Assembly (NCBI GenBank): GCA_017621155.1
Contig: JAGATP010000015.1
Location: forward strand, 1-64,000
DNA length: 64,000 bases
Direction: 5' to 3'
Source of the DNA: Clostridia bacterium
GTDB lineage: Bacteria; Bacillota; Clostridia; Christensenellales; Borkfalkiaceae
In this document: one piece after another, positions 1 through 7,198 of the stretch
Position numbering within the stretch: position 1 is the stretch's first letter
Layout: every line of letters starts with the position of its first letter
Program-made: the position numbers and the translations under genes
The notes under the pieces: model-generated
The model's input: the letters and a program-made list of their open reading frames with translations, nothing else
Told to the model about the DNA's origin: nothing
Databases searched by the model: none

Positions 1-210
1 CATTGTCCCGGTGATTGAAGCCATGACATCCCAATCCTCTACGCCCTCCGCCTTCACGACGTGTCTTTCACCGCGTCCCAAAGAAGTGTCGAGGATGCCG
101 CCGAAAATACCGGCGGCGACGTTTGCGCCCAGCGTAACAGCCAGAGAAACCGAAGCGATGGGAATCCAGATTGCCATGAATTTCCCGTTGCGCATCTTCT
201 TTTTTGCCAT
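1..210 (-). CDS. N-terminal fragment of a membrane-anchored or secreted protein (possibly a GH3 beta-glucosidase)
   Basis: The first 70 codons of a gene that runs off the left edge. The peptide opens with a basic stretch (MAKKKMRNGKF), then a hydrophobic segment at about residues 12-40, then RGERHVVKAEGVEDWD. This looks like an uncleaved signal anchor followed by an extracellular domain. Some clostridial glycoside hydrolase family 3 proteins begin in a similar way, but no catalytic residue is in view, so the family is a guess. The start is fixed by a GGAGAG ribosome site at 217-222. It has its own candidate promoter at 256-284. Confidence 0.55.
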   Translation of the reverse strand, partial: MAKKKMRNGKFMAIWIPIASVSLAVTLGANVAAGIFGGILDTSLGRGERHVVKAEGVEDWDVMASITGTM

Positions 211-255
211 ACTTTTCTCTCCTTGCATTTTTTACAACTTTTTGTTGTCGAGAGA

Positions 256-284
256 ATTGTAGTCAAAAAAAGACCGTTTTTCAA
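256..284 (-). promoter_or_regulatory. Candidate promoter for the left-edge gene
   Basis: On the minus strand TTGAAA (279-284) is followed after 17 bp by TACAAT (256-261). The -35 hexamer lies inside the terminator hairpin of the upstream kinase gene, so the end of one transcript and the start of the next overlap. Confidence 0.45.
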
Positions 285-304
285 GGGCGTCTGCCCAAAC
301 GGTC
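272..304 (-). terminator. Intrinsic terminator of the two-component operon
   Basis: GACCGTTT (272-279) pairs with AAACGGTC (297-304), with a second inner GGGC/GCCC helix. On the minus strand the stem is followed by TTTTTTT. It sits just after the stop codon of the histidine kinase gene. Confidence 0.8.
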
Positions 305-314
305 GATTTTCTGC

Positions 315-1676
315 TTAAACTGCACGTTCTGTTTTTTGCACGGGAATGAGAAGGGAAACGCGGAACACGCCATCCTCCGCCTTGATATAGAGCTTCCCCT
401 TGTATTTCTCCACGATGTATTTTACACTCTTAAGTCCGTACCCGTGATACAACCCGTCCTCCTTTGTCGTGAGCGGCAGCTCTTTTTCAAAGACGAGGTT
501 GCCTGTATACGGATTTTCAACGAGGACGAAGAGCATTCCCTTGGACTGCTTAACGGTCACGCGAATCCATTTTTGCTGCTCCGCAAATTCAGACAGGGCG
601 CGGTTTGCGTTGTCCATCAGATTTCCAAAGAGAATATACACGTCCGAATCGGACAAAAAGGCTATTTTCTCCGCGTCCGCAAGACAGGTAAATTCGATGC
701 CGTGAGAAATGCAATATAAATTCCAATCCTCCAAAATGACGTCCAGCGTGTTGTTGCCCGTTTTTACTTTGGAAGAAATGACGTCGATAGAGTGCTTCAT
801 TTCCGCAAAATCCGTTCCGTTTAAGGAAAGCTCCCTCTTCTTTGCCGATTCTAAAATGTACTTCAAATCGTGGCACTTGCGGTTGATGACCTCCATGCTC
901 TCCTTGCGGATTTCGAACTGCGTTTTGCTCTTTTCGATGAGCTGTTTTGCGATGATCATTTCGTTGCGAATGGAGTTGCGCTCGAAAATACCCATGCGGA
1001 TAAACACGATGAAAAAGCAACAGCAAAGGGAAAAGAAACGGCAGAGCACGTCCAAGGAATAGCTTTCCGACTGATGATGAATGCGAATCTCGTTGAGAAA
1101 CAAAACGATGGTGAGCGTGACGATACAGAGCACGACGGACATAGTGCGCAGCTCGCCGAGCGGAGCATAGCGGTTTGCGATCCTCGCCAAGAAAAAATAG
1201 GAAAACAAATACATCCCGATTTCGATGCCGTACTCGATGACAATATAGCAAAGGTAAGTTTCTTGCGTTATTTCGAGGGCGTTGGGAGAAGAGAACATGG
1301 CGGAAAAGACGATTCCGGAAAGGATATAAATCACGTGCTGAACGGCATAAGAGGTCACGCCGCAAATGAGATAACTCCAAAAGCTTTCAAAATAGCAAAA
1401 ATACATCCCCATTACGGTAACGAGAAAGGCGACGATATAACTCGATATGTTAAACGCACCGCTCCAAAAAGAGCCTTCGAGCAGAGGACGCACCCAAAAC
1501 ACCAACGCGGAAATTCCGCCGATGAGCACCGCCTCGCCCGCGAGCGTAAGCACATAGCGCAGGACAAATTTCTGTCTTCTCCTGTAATTGCCCGCGAAAA
1601 AAAACTCGACGACGGTCAGCGTCAGCAAAAAGCGGAAAAACTCCAAATATTTCAGGTTTGACAAAAATTCAATCAT
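315..1676 (-). CDS. Sensor histidine kinase, GHKL type (AgrC/CitA-like)
   Basis: A 453-residue membrane sensor kinase. The N-terminal ~230 residues hold about seven hydrophobic segments. A dimerisation helix follows, with the probable phospho-acceptor His269 in NRKCHDLKYIL. The GHKL ATPase domain shows the N box (GNLMDNANRAL, ~351-361) and a glycine-rich GYGLKSV motif near 415. The order of polytopic sensor plus a short GHKL domain is that of the AgrC/ComD class, which usually sense peptides. No agrB or agrD neighbour is visible, so the signal is unknown. It overlaps the upstream response regulator by 8 bp and should be cotranscribed with it. Its transcript ends at the hairpin at 272-304. Confidence 0.93.
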   Translation of the reverse strand: MIEFLSNLKYLEFFRFLLTLTVVEFFFAGNYRRRQKFVLRYVLTLAGEAVLIGGISALVFWVRPLLEGSFWSGAFNISSYIVAFLVTVMGMYFCYFESFWSYLICGVTSYAVQHVIYILSGIVFSAMFSSPNALEITQETYLCYIVIEYGIEIGMYLFSYFFLARIANRYAPLGELRTMSVVLCIVTLTIVLFLNEIRIHHQSESYSLDVLCRFFSLCCCFFIVFIRMGIFERNSIRNEMIIAKQLIEKSKTQFEIRKESMEVINRKCHDLKYILESAKKRELSLNGTDFAEMKHSIDVISSKVKTGNNTLDVILEDWNLYCISHGIEFTCLADAEKIAFLSDSDVYILFGNLMDNANRALSEFAEQQKWIRVTVKQSKGMLFVLVENPYTGNLVFEKELPLTTKEDGLYHGYGLKSVKYIVEKYKGKLYIKAEDGVFRVSLLIPVQKTERAV

Positions 1677-2397
1677 CTCTTCCTCCGTTCATAAGCCATT
1701 GATTGATGTCTTCGATGAAGGCGTTGCGCCTTGCACGGCTGATCTGAAGCTCTTCCTCCCCGATCCGGAGGACGTTTCCCTTCACCCATTTGACGTGACG
1801 AAGGTTGACGAGATAGCACTTATTGCATCGGGAAAATCCATACGGTCGAAATTTTTCTTCCAGCTCACCCAGAACGCCGTGCGACTCGATCACACCATCC
1901 GACGTATGATATAAAATTTTATGTCCGACGACTTCGACGTAAAAGAGCTTTTCCGAAGAAACGCAGTAAACGCCCGCCGTAAGGGGAATGACGACGTCCG
2001 TTCCGCTGTTGAGCGAAACGGCGGAGAGAACGCGGTTAAGCTTGCGGGAAAACAATTCGTAACTGTAGGGCTTGATGACGTAATCAAGTGCATCCACCTC
2101 ATAGCCGTCGATTGCATACTGCGAAAAGCTCGTCACAAAGACGAGAGCTACCTTTCTGTCCGCTTCCCTCAGCTTTTTGGCGATGCGAATTCCACCCGGT
2201 TCGGGAAGACCGATATCCAAAAAGACGACGTCGTAAACGGGCGCATAATTTGTCAAAAAGGATACTCCTTCCTCGAAATGCCTGCAATCGAACGCAAGCC
2301 CCTTTTCCCCTGCATACCGCACGAGGCATTCTTTCAGGCGGCAAAAATCGCCCCGATTGTCCTCGACGATTGCAACCGTATATTGTTTCTTGTTCAT
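1669..2397 (-). CDS. LytTR-family response regulator (AgrA-like)
   Basis: A 242-residue regulator. The receiver domain (1-~125) starts with VAIVEDN, carries the phospho-acceptor Asp61 in VVFLDIGLPEPGG, and has the conserved lysine in DYVIKPY. The C-terminal half (~140-235) is a LytTR DNA-binding domain (residues such as FYVEVVGHKILY, FSRCNKCYLVNLRHVKWV). LytTR regulators usually bind direct repeats ahead of exported-peptide, bacteriocin or autolysin operons. None was recognised here. It is the first gene of the pair with the kinase, with a strong promoter at 2418-2446 and a GAGGAGG ribosome site. Confidence 0.94.
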   Translation of the reverse strand: MNKKQYTVAIVEDNRGDFCRLKECLVRYAGEKGLAFDCRHFEEGVSFLTNYAPVYDVVFLDIGLPEPGGIRIAKKLREADRKVALVFVTSFSQYAIDGYEVDALDYVIKPYSYELFSRKLNRVLSAVSLNSGTDVVIPLTAGVYCVSSEKLFYVEVVGHKILYHTSDGVIESHGVLGELEEKFRPYGFSRCNKCYLVNLRHVKWVKGNVLRIGEEELQISRARRNAFIEDINQWLMNGGRDD

Positions 2398-2417
2398 GCG
2401 GGCTTCCTCCTCGCTTT

Positions 2418-2446
2418 ATTATAAAAGTTCTCCCCCCTTCTGTCAA
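2418..2446 (-). promoter_or_regulatory. Consensus sigma-A promoter of the two-component operon
   Basis: TTGACA (2441-2446), a 17-bp spacer and TATAAT (2418-2423) on the minus strand, just ahead of the response regulator. Confidence 0.85.
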
Positions 2447-2537
2447 TCCCTTTTGAAAAAATTCCCTCCGAAAACTTTCGGGGAAATGATACGAAAAGTG
2501 CTCTTCCCTGTGCAAACCAATCTTCCAAAAGCACGGT

Positions 2538-2774
2538 TTATTTCCCCTCAAAGTACGCTAAGAGAAATCGGATGTCCGCGATCACGGCGTCAAAGCGCTT
2601 TGAAGAAAGATCGTATTCTCTCCTCTTTTTGCTCCAATGTGCGCAACCCCCTTTCGCCTTTGTCATCTCCTTTATGAGGCTGCAATAGAGCATTTTGTTC
2701 TGCCAATAGGAAAAATTGCCCCGCTTATAAATGCGCCTGCACGCATTGCAATTTTTGCAAGCCTTAGGATTCAT
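2538..2774 (-). CDS. Small Cys-rich protein, conserved hypothetical (distal copy)
   Basis: A 78-residue protein starting MNPKACKNCNACRRIYK, preceded by a GAGGAG ribosome site. It has C-x2-C-x2-C near the start, then single cysteines in LYCS and GGCAHW, then a short C-terminal helix (DAVIADIRFLLAYF). The upstream gene overlaps it by 11 bp and follows the same plan (paired N-terminal Cys, two later Cys, a C-terminal helix), so the two look like diverged paralogues. The cysteine spacing suggests zinc binding, but this is not shown. No function is assigned. It probably shares the XRE-controlled promoter at 3077-3105. Confidence 0.7.
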   Translation of the reverse strand: MNPKACKNCNACRRIYKRGNFSYWQNKMLYCSLIKEMTKAKGGCAHWSKKRREYDLSSKRFDAVIADIRFLLAYFEGK

Positions 2775-3042
2775 CGTTCTTCTCCTCTTCGTCCTTCTCT
2801 TCAAGGATCGCCCGAATATGAGAAATCTGCGTCAACAGACCGTCCAGATAATAGGCGAGAAATCCGTTCACCTTGTTTTTGCGGACGGGCTTGCAGGAAA
2901 AGTCCTCGCAGTTTTCTTGAATGCGAATCGTTTCCTGCCGTTTCCGGCACCACCCGAACTGCGTCTTGCAGAACTGCTTTTCCTCTTGGGTGTAATACCT
3001 ATCCATATGCCGACACCGATAACATTTTCCTTTGCTTTCCAT
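2764..3042 (-). CDS. Small Cys-rich protein, conserved hypothetical (proximal copy)
   Basis: A 92-residue protein, MESKGKCYRCRHMDRYYTQ... . Cysteines occur as C-x2-C, then QFCKTQFGWC, then NCEDFSC, followed by a basic linker and a C-terminal helix ending in acidic residues. The ATG at 3042 is chosen because AAGGAG lies 6-7 nt upstream. The longer open frame reads back into the operator region and has no ribosome site. The pattern CxxCxxxDRYYT...GWC resembles short proteins that recur in clostridial genomes without an assigned role (recollection, not a search). It is the first gene after the promoter that lies between the palindromes shared with the divergent XRE regulator. Confidence 0.75.
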   Translation of the reverse strand: MESKGKCYRCRHMDRYYTQEEKQFCKTQFGWCRKRQETIRIQENCEDFSCKPVRKNKVNGFLAYYLDGLLTQISHIRAILEEKDEEEKNDES

Positions 3043-3058
3043 AAAACACTCCTTATAA

Positions 3059-3126
3059 ACACAAATATGTGTAATAATACTATCACACATATTTGTGTAA
3101 GTCAAGCAAACGACACAATTTTGTGT
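3059..3126. promoter_or_regulatory. Three-palindrome operator between XRE regulator and Cys-rich genes
   Basis: Three 14-bp palindromes of the form ACACA(N4)TGTGT: ACACAAATATGTGT (3059-3072), ACACATATTTGTGT (3085-3098) and ACACAATTTTGTGT (3113-3126). Starts are 26 and 28 bp apart. The first two are exact reverse complements of each other. They flank and overlap the minus-strand promoter, and the third lies 26 bp before the XRE start codon. This is the arrangement expected for a small autoregulating repressor that binds cooperatively. Confidence 0.75.
3077..3105 (-). promoter_or_regulatory. Promoter of the Cys-rich gene pair
   Basis: TTGACT (3100-3105), 17-bp spacer, TAGTAT (3077-3082) on the minus strand. 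The spacer contains the middle palindrome (3085-3098), so a bound repressor would block RNA polymerase. Confidence 0.7.
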
Positions 3127-3151
3127 TAAAATTTTATCAGGAGAAAAAGGA

Positions 3152-3361
3152 ATGAATTTCGGAGAAGAATTGAAATTTTATAGACAAAAGGCAAATTTAA
3201 CGCAACAGGACTTAGCGAAATTTATAAATACCTCACAACAAAACATCAGCAGATGGGAGAAAAACGAGGTCGAGCCTAGCATTTCTTTTTGCGTCGCTCT
3301 TGCTGATTTTTACGGAGTTTCTCTCGATGAACTGATTGGAAGAAACATCAAAAACGATTGA
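3152..3361 (+). CDS. XRE-family helix-turn-helix regulator
   Basis: A 69-residue single-domain regulator. HTH_3 fold: LKFYRQKANLTQQDLAKF, then NTSQQNISRWEKNEVEPS as the recognition region, then the ALADFYGVSLDELIGR tail typical of small XRE proteins. There is no second domain. It is one of the few plus-strand genes of this region and diverges from the two Cys-rich genes. Three palindromes lie in the shared 109-bp gap, so autoregulation and repression of the neighbours is the simplest reading (inference). The ribosome site is AGGAG/AAAGG at 3139-3150. Confidence 0.9.
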   Translation: MNFGEELKFYRQKANLTQQDLAKFINTSQQNISRWEKNEVEPSISFCVALADFYGVSLDELIGRNIKND

Positions 3362-3372
3362 TTGTGCAGAAA

Positions 3373-3407
3373 AGGCGCGCCGCCCTAAGAAAAAGGGCGG
3401 CGCGCCT
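3373..3407. terminator. GC-rich palindrome between convergent genes
   Basis: AGGCGCGCCGCCCT (3373-3386) pairs perfectly with AGGGCGGCGCGCCT (3394-3407) around a 7-nt A-rich loop. A second helix, GGGCGTT/AACGCCC, follows at about 3415-3440. It separates the convergent XRE and pheT genes. The U-tract is weak on both strands, so it may be a dispersed palindrome that also terminates. A related GGGCGGCGCG stem occurs at 46229-46254. Confidence 0.6.
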
Positions 3408-3452
3408 AATTTCAGGGCGTTACGATTGTCGCAACGCCCCTTCCGTTTTTTG

Positions 3453-5849
3453 TTATCGAAGCGAAATTCCGAGCTTTTGCGAAAGCTGATCGAGAATGCG
3501 CTTGACGTTTTTATCCACGACTTCGGGCGTTAAAGCCTTTTCGTCGGGCGTAAAGGTGAGCTTGAACGCCATGCTCTTTTTGCCCGCGCCGAGCTGCTTG
3601 CCACGATACACGTCGAAGAGCCGAACGCTCGTCACCGCCTTGCAGGAGCGGAGAATGACTTCCTCGATTTGCGCGCAGGTCGTGCTCTCGTCCGTCACGA
3701 AGGCCAAATCCCTCTCCACGACGGGGAACTTGGGCAGCGGCTTGAATTTGAGCGCGCCCTTCGCCTTCTTTTCGAGCGCCGCATAGTCGAGCTCGGCAAG
3801 GTACACCTTCTTTTCGAGCGCGAGCTCGGCGCATAGGTCGGGCGCAAGCTCGCCGATATAGCCGACTTCCTTTTCTCCGAGATAGACCTTTGCCGTCACG
3901 CCGGGGTGCAGGAAGGTCATCGCCTCCGCACGGTAGGTGAGCTTGACGCCCAGCGATTCCGCCAAGGTCTCAACCGCACCCTTCAGATCGAAGAAATCAT
4001 AGTTCCCCCAAATGCCGAACACGAGGCGCTTTCTCTCCTCGGGATATTCGGTGAGGGGCAAATCTTTCGCAAGGTAGATGTTCGCCATCTCGAAGAGCTT
4101 GCCTTCCTCGTTGCCTCTTCTGACGTTTCTGACCACGTTTTCGATCATGGAAGGCGCGAGAATGGTGCGGAGAATGGACAAATCTTCCCCGAGGGGGTTC
4201 ATGATTTTGATGGCGTGCCGCTCGGGCGCGTCCGCGGGAAGGCGAAGGAAATCGAAGCTCTTGGGAGAATAGAAGGAGTAGTTGACCGCTTCGGAAAATC
4301 CCTGTCCGCAGAGGACGCGCTTGGTCTTTGCCACGAGCTTTTGCGCGGGCGTGAGTTTGCCCTGCGTCATCTGCGCCGCCTTCAAGAACGTCGGGGTGAT
4401 GTGGTCGTACCCGTACATGCGGATGACCTCTTCGGCGATGTCGGGATAGCCGTCGACGTCGTCGCGATAAGGGGGCACGACGAGATGAAGGGTGTCCCCC
4501 TCTTCCTCGACGCCAAACTGCAAGCTCTTTAAAATTTTCACCATTTCCTCGGTGGGAACGGTAATGCCGAGCAGCGCGTTGATTTTGGAAACGGAAACGC
4601 TCATTTCCTTGCCGCCGTTGTCGGCGGGGTGCGCGTCTACGTCGATGTGCGTTTTGGAGACAGTGCCGCAGCCGAGCTCCTCGATGAGGTGAAGGGCACG
4701 CTTCATGCCGTACTCCGTCGTGTAGCCGTCCACGCCCTTTTCAAAGCGCGCGCTGGAGTCCGACTTCTGCCCGAGTGCGCGGGACGTCTTGCGGACGGAA
4801 TCCCTTGCGAATCTAGCCGCCTCGAAGAAAACTTCCTTGGTGGTTTCCTTGATTTCGCTGTTCTTGCCGCCCATAATGCCCGCGAGGGCGACGGGGCGAT
4901 TTCCATCGCAAATGACGAGGTTGTTCTCGTTCAATCGGAACTCTTTATCGTCCAAGGTGACGATGCTCTCCCCCTCCTTGGCGCGGCGAACGATGATTTC
5001 GGAATTTTGCAAATCCGCAAGGTCGAAGGCGTGCATGGGCTGTCCCATTTCGAGAAGGACGAAGTTGGTAATATCGACGACGTTGGAAATGGAGCGAAGC
5101 CCCTCAAGGGCGAGCCGCTTTCTCATCCAGGCGGGAGAACGACCTATTTTGATGTCGGAAACATAGTGTCCGATGTAGCGAGGGCAGAGATCGGGCGCTT
5201 CGACAAAGACGCGCATATTCGTCTCCGCCTCGTGCTCGGTATAGGAGAAATCGGGGAGCTTTAAGGGCTTTTTGAGAATGGCTGCTACCTCGCGCGCAAT
5301 GCCGAGGACGCACTGACAGTCGGGACGATTGGGCGTCACGCCGATGTCGAAGATGTAGTCGTCGAGGCCCACAACCTTGCGGACGTCCTCGCCGAGCGGG
5401 GTATTTTCGTCCAGAATGAGGATGCCGTACACCTCCGCACCGGGATAGAAGTCGTCGTTGATGCCGAGCTCTTCGCCCGAGCAGAGCATACCCTCGGAGG
5501 CTTCCCCCCTCATCTTGCCCGACTTGATCTTGACGAGCTCTCCTTCGTGCTTGACGGTTGCGCCGTCGAGCGCCACGGGAACGACCGCTCCCTCAAAGAC
5601 GTTGGTCGCCGCCGTACAAATCTGACGCTTGCCATGCGCTCCGCAGTCGAGCAGGCATACCTGCAATTTATCCGCATTGGGGTGTTTCCAAAGTTTTTCG
5701 ATTTTGCCGACGACGACGTTCTCCACGCCCGCGCCGAGGTAGATGAGTTCCTCCACCTCAAACCCGCAGGAGAAGAGCTTTTCCTGCAATTCCTGCGCCG
5801 TCACGTCGATGTCAACGTAATCCTTGAGCCAACTGAAAGGTACTTTCAT
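3453..5849 (-). CDS. pheT: Phenylalanyl-tRNA synthetase beta subunit
   Basis: A 798-residue, full-length PheT. It has the N-terminal tRNA-binding domain (~40-150, VVGKIEKLWKHPNADKLQVC), the B3/B4 region (VGLDDYIFDIGVTPNRPDC... MGQPMHAFDLADL), the B5 domain, the catalytic-like core (EVIRMYGYDHI) and a C-terminal anticodon-binding FDX-ACB domain (FPVVERDLAFVTDE...). With PheS it forms the alpha2beta2 enzyme that charges tRNA-Phe. It lies 10 bp after pheS, in the same transcript, under the T-box leader. Confidence 0.98.
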   Translation of the reverse strand: MKVPFSWLKDYVDIDVTAQELQEKLFSCGFEVEELIYLGAGVENVVVGKIEKLWKHPNADKLQVCLLDCGAHGKRQICTAATNVFEGAVVPVALDGATVKHEGELVKIKSGKMRGEASEGMLCSGEELGINDDFYPGAEVYGILILDENTPLGEDVRKVVGLDDYIFDIGVTPNRPDCQCVLGIAREVAAILKKPLKLPDFSYTEHEAETNMRVFVEAPDLCPRYIGHYVSDIKIGRSPAWMRKRLALEGLRSISNVVDITNFVLLEMGQPMHAFDLADLQNSEIIVRRAKEGESIVTLDDKEFRLNENNLVICDGNRPVALAGIMGGKNSEIKETTKEVFFEAARFARDSVRKTSRALGQKSDSSARFEKGVDGYTTEYGMKRALHLIEELGCGTVSKTHIDVDAHPADNGGKEMSVSVSKINALLGITVPTEEMVKILKSLQFGVEEEGDTLHLVVPPYRDDVDGYPDIAEEVIRMYGYDHITPTFLKAAQMTQGKLTPAQKLVAKTKRVLCGQGFSEAVNYSFYSPKSFDFLRLPADAPERHAIKIMNPLGEDLSILRTILAPSMIENVVRNVRRGNEEGKLFEMANIYLAKDLPLTEYPEERKRLVFGIWGNYDFFDLKGAVETLAESLGVKLTYRAEAMTFLHPGVTAKVYLGEKEVGYIGELAPDLCAELALEKKVYLAELDYAALEKKAKGALKFKPLPKFPVVERDLAFVTDESTTCAQIEEVILRSCKAVTSVRLFDVYRGKQLGAGKKSMAFKLTFTPDEKALTPEVVDKNVKRILDQLSQKLGISLR

Positions 5850-5859
5850 AATCTCCTCC

Positions 5860-6882
5860 TTAATCCTTGAACTGTTTGAGCGCTCTCACGTCGTTTTCGA
5901 AGAGAATCTTGATGTTGTTGATGCCGTACTTGAGCATGGCGATGCGCTCCACGCCGATGCCGAAGGCAAAGCCCGTGTATTCGTCGGGATCGATGCCGCA
6001 ATTTTCAAGGACGTGCCGATTGACGATTCCGCCGCCGAGCACTTCGATCCAGCCCGTTCCCTTGCACAGTCTGCATCCCTTGCCGCCGCACTCGAAGCAG
6101 CTGACGTCCACCTCGACGGAAGGCTCCGTGAAGGGGAAATAGGAAGGACGAAGTCTCGTCTTTACATTGTCCGAAAAGATGTTCTTGGCAAAGGCTTCGA
6201 GGCTTCCCTGCAAGTCGCAGAGGGTAATCCCCTTGTCCACCACGAGCCCCTCCGTCTGCGAGAACATGGGAGAATGGGTGGCGTCGTCGTCCGAACGGAA
6301 CACCTTGCCGGGCGACAGGATTTTAATGGGCGGCTTCTGCCGTTTCATGACGCGGATCTGCCCCGCACTCGTCTGCGTACGAAGCAAGAAATCCTCGGAA
6401 AGGTAAAAGGTATCCTGCATATCCCGCGCAGGGTGATCTTTGGGCGTGTTGAGCGCCGTGAAGTTATTGTAGTCGTTTTCGATTTCAGGGCCTTCGAACA
6501 CCTCGAAGCCCATGCCCATGAAGATGTCGATGAGCTGATTGACGACGAGGGTGTTGGGATGAAGCGCGCCGACTTCCGCCTTTTTGCCGGGAGCGGTCAC
6601 GTCCACCTTCTCCTTTTCATAGCGAACTTTGAGTTCCGCCTCTTTGATCTTCTCTTCCGCATTTTCGAAGGAGAGCTCGGCAGACTCTCTCAATGCGTTG
6701 ATCTGCTTGCCGACCAAGGGTCTGTCCTCGGGGGGGATGTCTCTCATCGTCTTCAGAAGAGACGTAATCGCTCCCGCCCGTCCCAAGAACTTCATTTTGA
6801 GCTCGTAGAGCGCCTTGCTGTCCTTGACCGCCGCAAGTCCCTCCGCAATCTGCGCCTTGAGTTCTTCGATTTTGCTTTGCAT
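5860..6882 (-). CDS. pheS: Phenylalanyl-tRNA synthetase alpha subunit
   Basis: A 340-residue PheS. An N-terminal coiled coil (1-~90) is followed by the class II catalytic core: motif 2 around [18 protein letters not shown] and motif 3 [17 protein letters not shown] near the end. The HPNTLVVNQ and [11 protein letters not shown] stretches are also typical of the family. It catalyses phenylalanine activation and transfer within the PheST complex. The start is set by a GGAGG site at 6889-6893. A T-box leader of about 260 nt precedes it, so expression should rise when tRNA-Phe is uncharged. Confidence 0.98.
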   Translation of the reverse strand: MQSKIEELKAQIAEGLAAVKDSKALYELKMKFLGRAGAITSLLKTMRDIPPEDRPLVGKQINALRESAELSFENAEEKIKEAELKVRYEKEKVDVTAPGKKAEVGALHPNTLVVNQLIDIFMGMGFEVFEGPEIENDYNNFTALNTPKDHPARDMQDTFYLSEDFLLRTQTSAGQIRVMKRQKPPIKILSPGKVFRSDDDATHSPMFSQTEGLVVDKGITLCDLQGSLEAFAKNIFSDNVKTRLRPSYFPFTEPSVEVDVSCFECGGKGCRLCKGTGWIEVLGGGIVNRHVLENCGIDPDEYTGFAFGIGVERIAMLKYGINNIKILFENDVRALKQFKD

Positions 6883-6893
6883 AGTTTACCTCC

Positions 6894-7150
6894 GGAAAAA
6901 AATAAAACGCCCCATGAAAACCATAGGGCGTGAAACGTACGCTGTACCACCTAATTTCGCAAAGAAACCTTTGCCTCTATGCCCTTTAACGGAGGCGACC
7001 CGATTTCCTCTACTGAAAATGTTCGAAGAAACAGCTCGAAAGGGAATACCGCATTCGTCTTTTTGGAAAAATCTCTCAGCCGTGTCCGAATTTTTCTCTC
7101 TGTCAAAAGCCCTTGAATGCGTCTGTCTTTGTCAACGCTTTTGCTTATCT
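6894..7150 (-). promoter_or_regulatory. T-box riboswitch leader of pheST
   Basis: The leader carries the antiterminator hallmark AGGTGGTACAGCG (6940-6952, minus strand). It is followed by a terminator stem, ACGCCCTATG paired with CATGGGGCGT, and a T-rich run (about 6894-6931). Further 5' are AGAGAG and GGCTGAGAG segments as in the distal part of T-box stem I, closed by GCATTC/GAATGC. Two TTC triplets lie where a Phe specifier could sit; I cannot choose between them by eye. The identity of the downstream genes makes tRNA-Phe(GAA) the expected ligand. Confidence 0.9.
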
Positions 7151-7156
7151 TTCCCT

Positions 7157-7185
7157 ATTATAAGGGGTTTTTTTGCGCTTGTCAA
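7157..7185 (-). promoter_or_regulatory. Consensus promoter of the pheST T-box transcript
   Basis: TTGACA (7180-7185), 17-bp spacer, TATAAT (7157-7162), minus strand. A transcript starting near 7150 would contain the whole T-box. The promoter lies in the 14 bp and more just after the gatB stop codon. Confidence 0.88.
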
Positions 7186-7198
7186 TCGTTTCGGGGAG

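Noticed and set aside
315..2397. A full Agr quorum-sensing locus
   Set aside because: Kinase and regulator resemble AgrC/AgrA, but no agrB protease or agrD peptide gene is in the flanks.
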